A stretch of DNA of 16,751 bases from Thalassiosira profunda. Lineage: Eukaryota; Bacillariophyta; Thalassiosirophyceae; Thalassiosirales; Thalassiosiraceae. Positions 15,532-16,751 of this stretch are shown piece after piece. The stretch covers positions 1 through 16,751 of the forward strand of contig JALLAP010000730.1 in assembly GCA_036939355.1 (NCBI GenBank). Direction: 5' to 3'. Numbering within the stretch: the stretch's first letter is position 1; each line of letters starts with the position of its first letter. Both the position numbers and the translations under genes were made by a program. The notes below the pieces were generated by a model. That model was not told where the DNA came from. It did not search any database and worked only from the letters and a program-made list of their open reading frames with translations.

Positions 15532-16751
15532 ATGGAGGCCGCGGACGGTGGCTCTGGGTGGAGGCGGGAGAGGCGGAGGCGGCCGCGGGCGTCAATGGGT
15601 ATCAGCTCGCCAGATATGTCCAACGCCGCGGCTCTGTTGCTCGCCTGTTTGGCGAGCAACGGGGCTGGTCCCGGAACCTCGACGACCTCGGCGTTCACCG
15701 CCCCCCTCCCCCAGATTCGGCCGCCGCGGCTCCACAATATCATCGATGGGCAGTTGTACACCCGGAGAAAATCCCACCTGGGCGTCGGCTTCGCCGGCGA
15801 TGGCAACAACGAGACCATGTTCTTCGCGGTCGGGATGCAGATGCAGCAGCCCGCCCAGTCGCCCCCGCTCCCCAAGGGGTTCACCTACGCCGACGAGGAG
15901 GACGACGACTACGACGACGAATACGACTACGACGATCCGGAGATCGACGGGTCCATCGTGGCGTCGAACAGCGACGCCCTCGCCGACGAGGTCGACCAGT
16001 GGTCGAACATCATGACCGACGGCACCGCGGCCATCTGCGTCCCGGGGAAGGACGTCTCGCTCGAGGTGGGGATGGAGATGCTGTACAACGACCTCAAGGA
16101 CCTGTCGGATTACGACTACTCCATGATCGAATCGTACTGGGACCAGCTCCTGCCGACCGTGTCGTATCTGGGCACGGCGGACGCGGCCAAGGTGAAGCAG
16201 GCCCTGCGGGTGGCGTACCGGGCGCACCGGGGACAGATGCGCAAGTCGGGGGAGCCCTTTATCATTCATCCCGTGGAGGTGTCGATGCTCCTGTCGGGGA
16301 TGAAGATGGATTCCGAAACCGTCATGGCGGGGCTGTTGCACGACACGGTGGAGGACACCGACCTGACCTTCGAGCAGGTCGAGGCCATGTTCGGGAGGGA
16401 GGTGAAGAACATTGTGGAGGGGGAAACGAAGGTGTCGAAGCTGCCCAAGCTGGCGTTTGCCGATTACGCCGACGAGCAGGCGGAGAACCTGCGGCAGATG
16501 TTCGTGGCCATGTCGGACGATTATCGCATCATCATCGTCAAGTTGGCCGATCGATTGCACAACATGCGCACGCTGCGGCACATGAAGCCCGAGAAGCAGA
16601 AGAAGATCAGCCGGGAAACGCTGGACATCTTTGCCCCGTTGGCGCACAGGATGGGACTGTGGCCGTTCAAGTCGGAGCTGGAGGACACGGCGTTCATGTA
16701 CCTCTACCCGGACGAATACCGGCAGCTGAACCACCGGCTGATGCAGCGCCA
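15532..16751 (+). CDS. RelA/SpoT homologue, N-terminal half, probably plastid-targeted (partial)
   Basis: The frame is open for 406 codons to the window edge. Possible starts are ATG 15532, 15595 and 15616. From 15616 the N-terminus is MSNAAALLLACLASNG, then TTSAFTAPLP, a signal-peptide-like leader with an ASAFAP-type motif, which suggests the plastid. An Asp/Tyr/Glu-rich tract lies at 15886-15948. The HD hydrolase domain begins near 16190: AYRAHRGQMRKSGEPFIIHP (His at 16225), LLHDTVEDTD (His-Asp at 16339-16344), FGREVKNIVEGETKVSKL, and VKLADRLHNMRTL (Asp at 16549). These metal and catalytic positions of (p)ppGpp hydrolases are intact. PLAHRMGLWPFKSELEDTAF leads into the synthetase domain, which lies beyond the window, so synthetase competence is unknown. 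Algal RSH proteins make or degrade (p)ppGpp to control plastid gene expression. Which RSH subfamily this is cannot be settled here. Confidence 0.9.
   Translation, partial: MEAADGGSGWRRERRRRPRASMGISSPDMSNAAALLLACLASNGAGPGTSTTSAFTAPLPQIRPPRLHNIIDGQLYTRRKSHLGVGFAGDGNNETMFFAVGMQMQQPAQSPPLPKGFTYADEEDDDYDDEYDYDDPEIDGSIVASNSDALADEVDQWSNIMTDGTAAICVPGKDVSLEVGMEMLYNDLKDLSDYDYSMIESYWDQLLPTVSYLGTADAAKVKQALRVAYRAHRGQMRKSGEPFIIHPVEVSMLLSGMKMDSETVMAGLLHDTVEDTDLTFEQVEAMFGREVKNIVEGETKVSKLPKLAFADYADEQAENLRQMFVAMSDDYRIIIVKLADRLHNMRTLRHMKPEKQKKISRETLDIFAPLAHRMGLWPFKSELEDTAFMYLYPDEYRQLNHRLMQR

Noticed and set aside
15592..16734. 380-codon open frame antisense to the RelA/SpoT homologue
   Set aside because: It mirrors the codon structure of a strongly conserved + strand protein in GC-rich DNA. 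Its Val/His/Arg-rich translation resembles no protein.

Overview
The window reads as nuclear DNA of a GC-rich, compact eukaryotic alga, most likely a stramenopile and probably a diatom. The reasons are: short GT-AG introns of 65-90 nt (GTGAGT donors, pyrimidine-CAG acceptors); genes packed on both strands with 45-430 bp between most of them; and two proteins whose N-termini look like heterokont bipartite plastid leaders (signal peptide followed by an AFA/SAFTAP-type motif). There is no bacterial operon logic, and I see no tRNA, rRNA or CRISPR array. The species call is inference.

Layout. Position 1-94 (-) is the first 31 codons of an unidentified protein. Position 530-1159 (+) is a truncated zinc-finger protein resembling the DNA-binding end of MULE/FAR1-type transposases. 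Position 1160-2830 has no intact gene. It holds a TC microsatellite, six copies of a hairpin-forming 14-18 bp motif, degenerate coding-like repeats, a reading frame broken by a TAG, and an orphan 3' coding exon. Position 3040-4277 (-) is a spliced LRR-plus-Cys-cluster protein. Position 4627-5302 (+) is a three-exon, putatively plastid-targeted small helical protein. Position 5606-7747 (-) is a UAA/SLC35B-type nucleotide-sugar or PAPS transporter with a very long disordered N-terminus. Position 8093-10708 (+) is a complete sn-1-specific diacylglycerol lipase with a full Ser-Asp-His triad. Position 10753-13033 (-) is a two-exon acidic protein with a probable GIY-YIG (T5orf172-like) domain. Position 13455-14466 (+) is a Tudor/Agenet-like protein with a basic tail that runs into a sequence gap. 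Position 14602-15318 (-) is protein N-terminal glutamine amidohydrolase (NTAQ1). Position 15532-16751 (+) is the N-terminal half of a RelA/SpoT homologue, cut by the window edge.

How they relate. These are mostly independent single-gene units in divergent or convergent pairs, not a pathway cluster. Divergent pairs share the short promoters 4278-4626, 7748-8092, 13034-13454 and 15319-15531. The transporter and lipase fit Golgi/ER and membrane-lipid metabolism, NTAQ1 fits the Arg/N-degron pathway, and the RelA/SpoT homologue fits plastid (p)ppGpp signalling.

The least ordinary parts are the repeat-rich transposon-relic zone (about 0.5-2.8 kb), the GIY-YIG/Tudor-like divergent pair, and the single N at 14467. 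The N sits between a 108-bp-period repeat and a 55-bp exact copy of the lipase gene's 3' end, and looks like an assembly joint.
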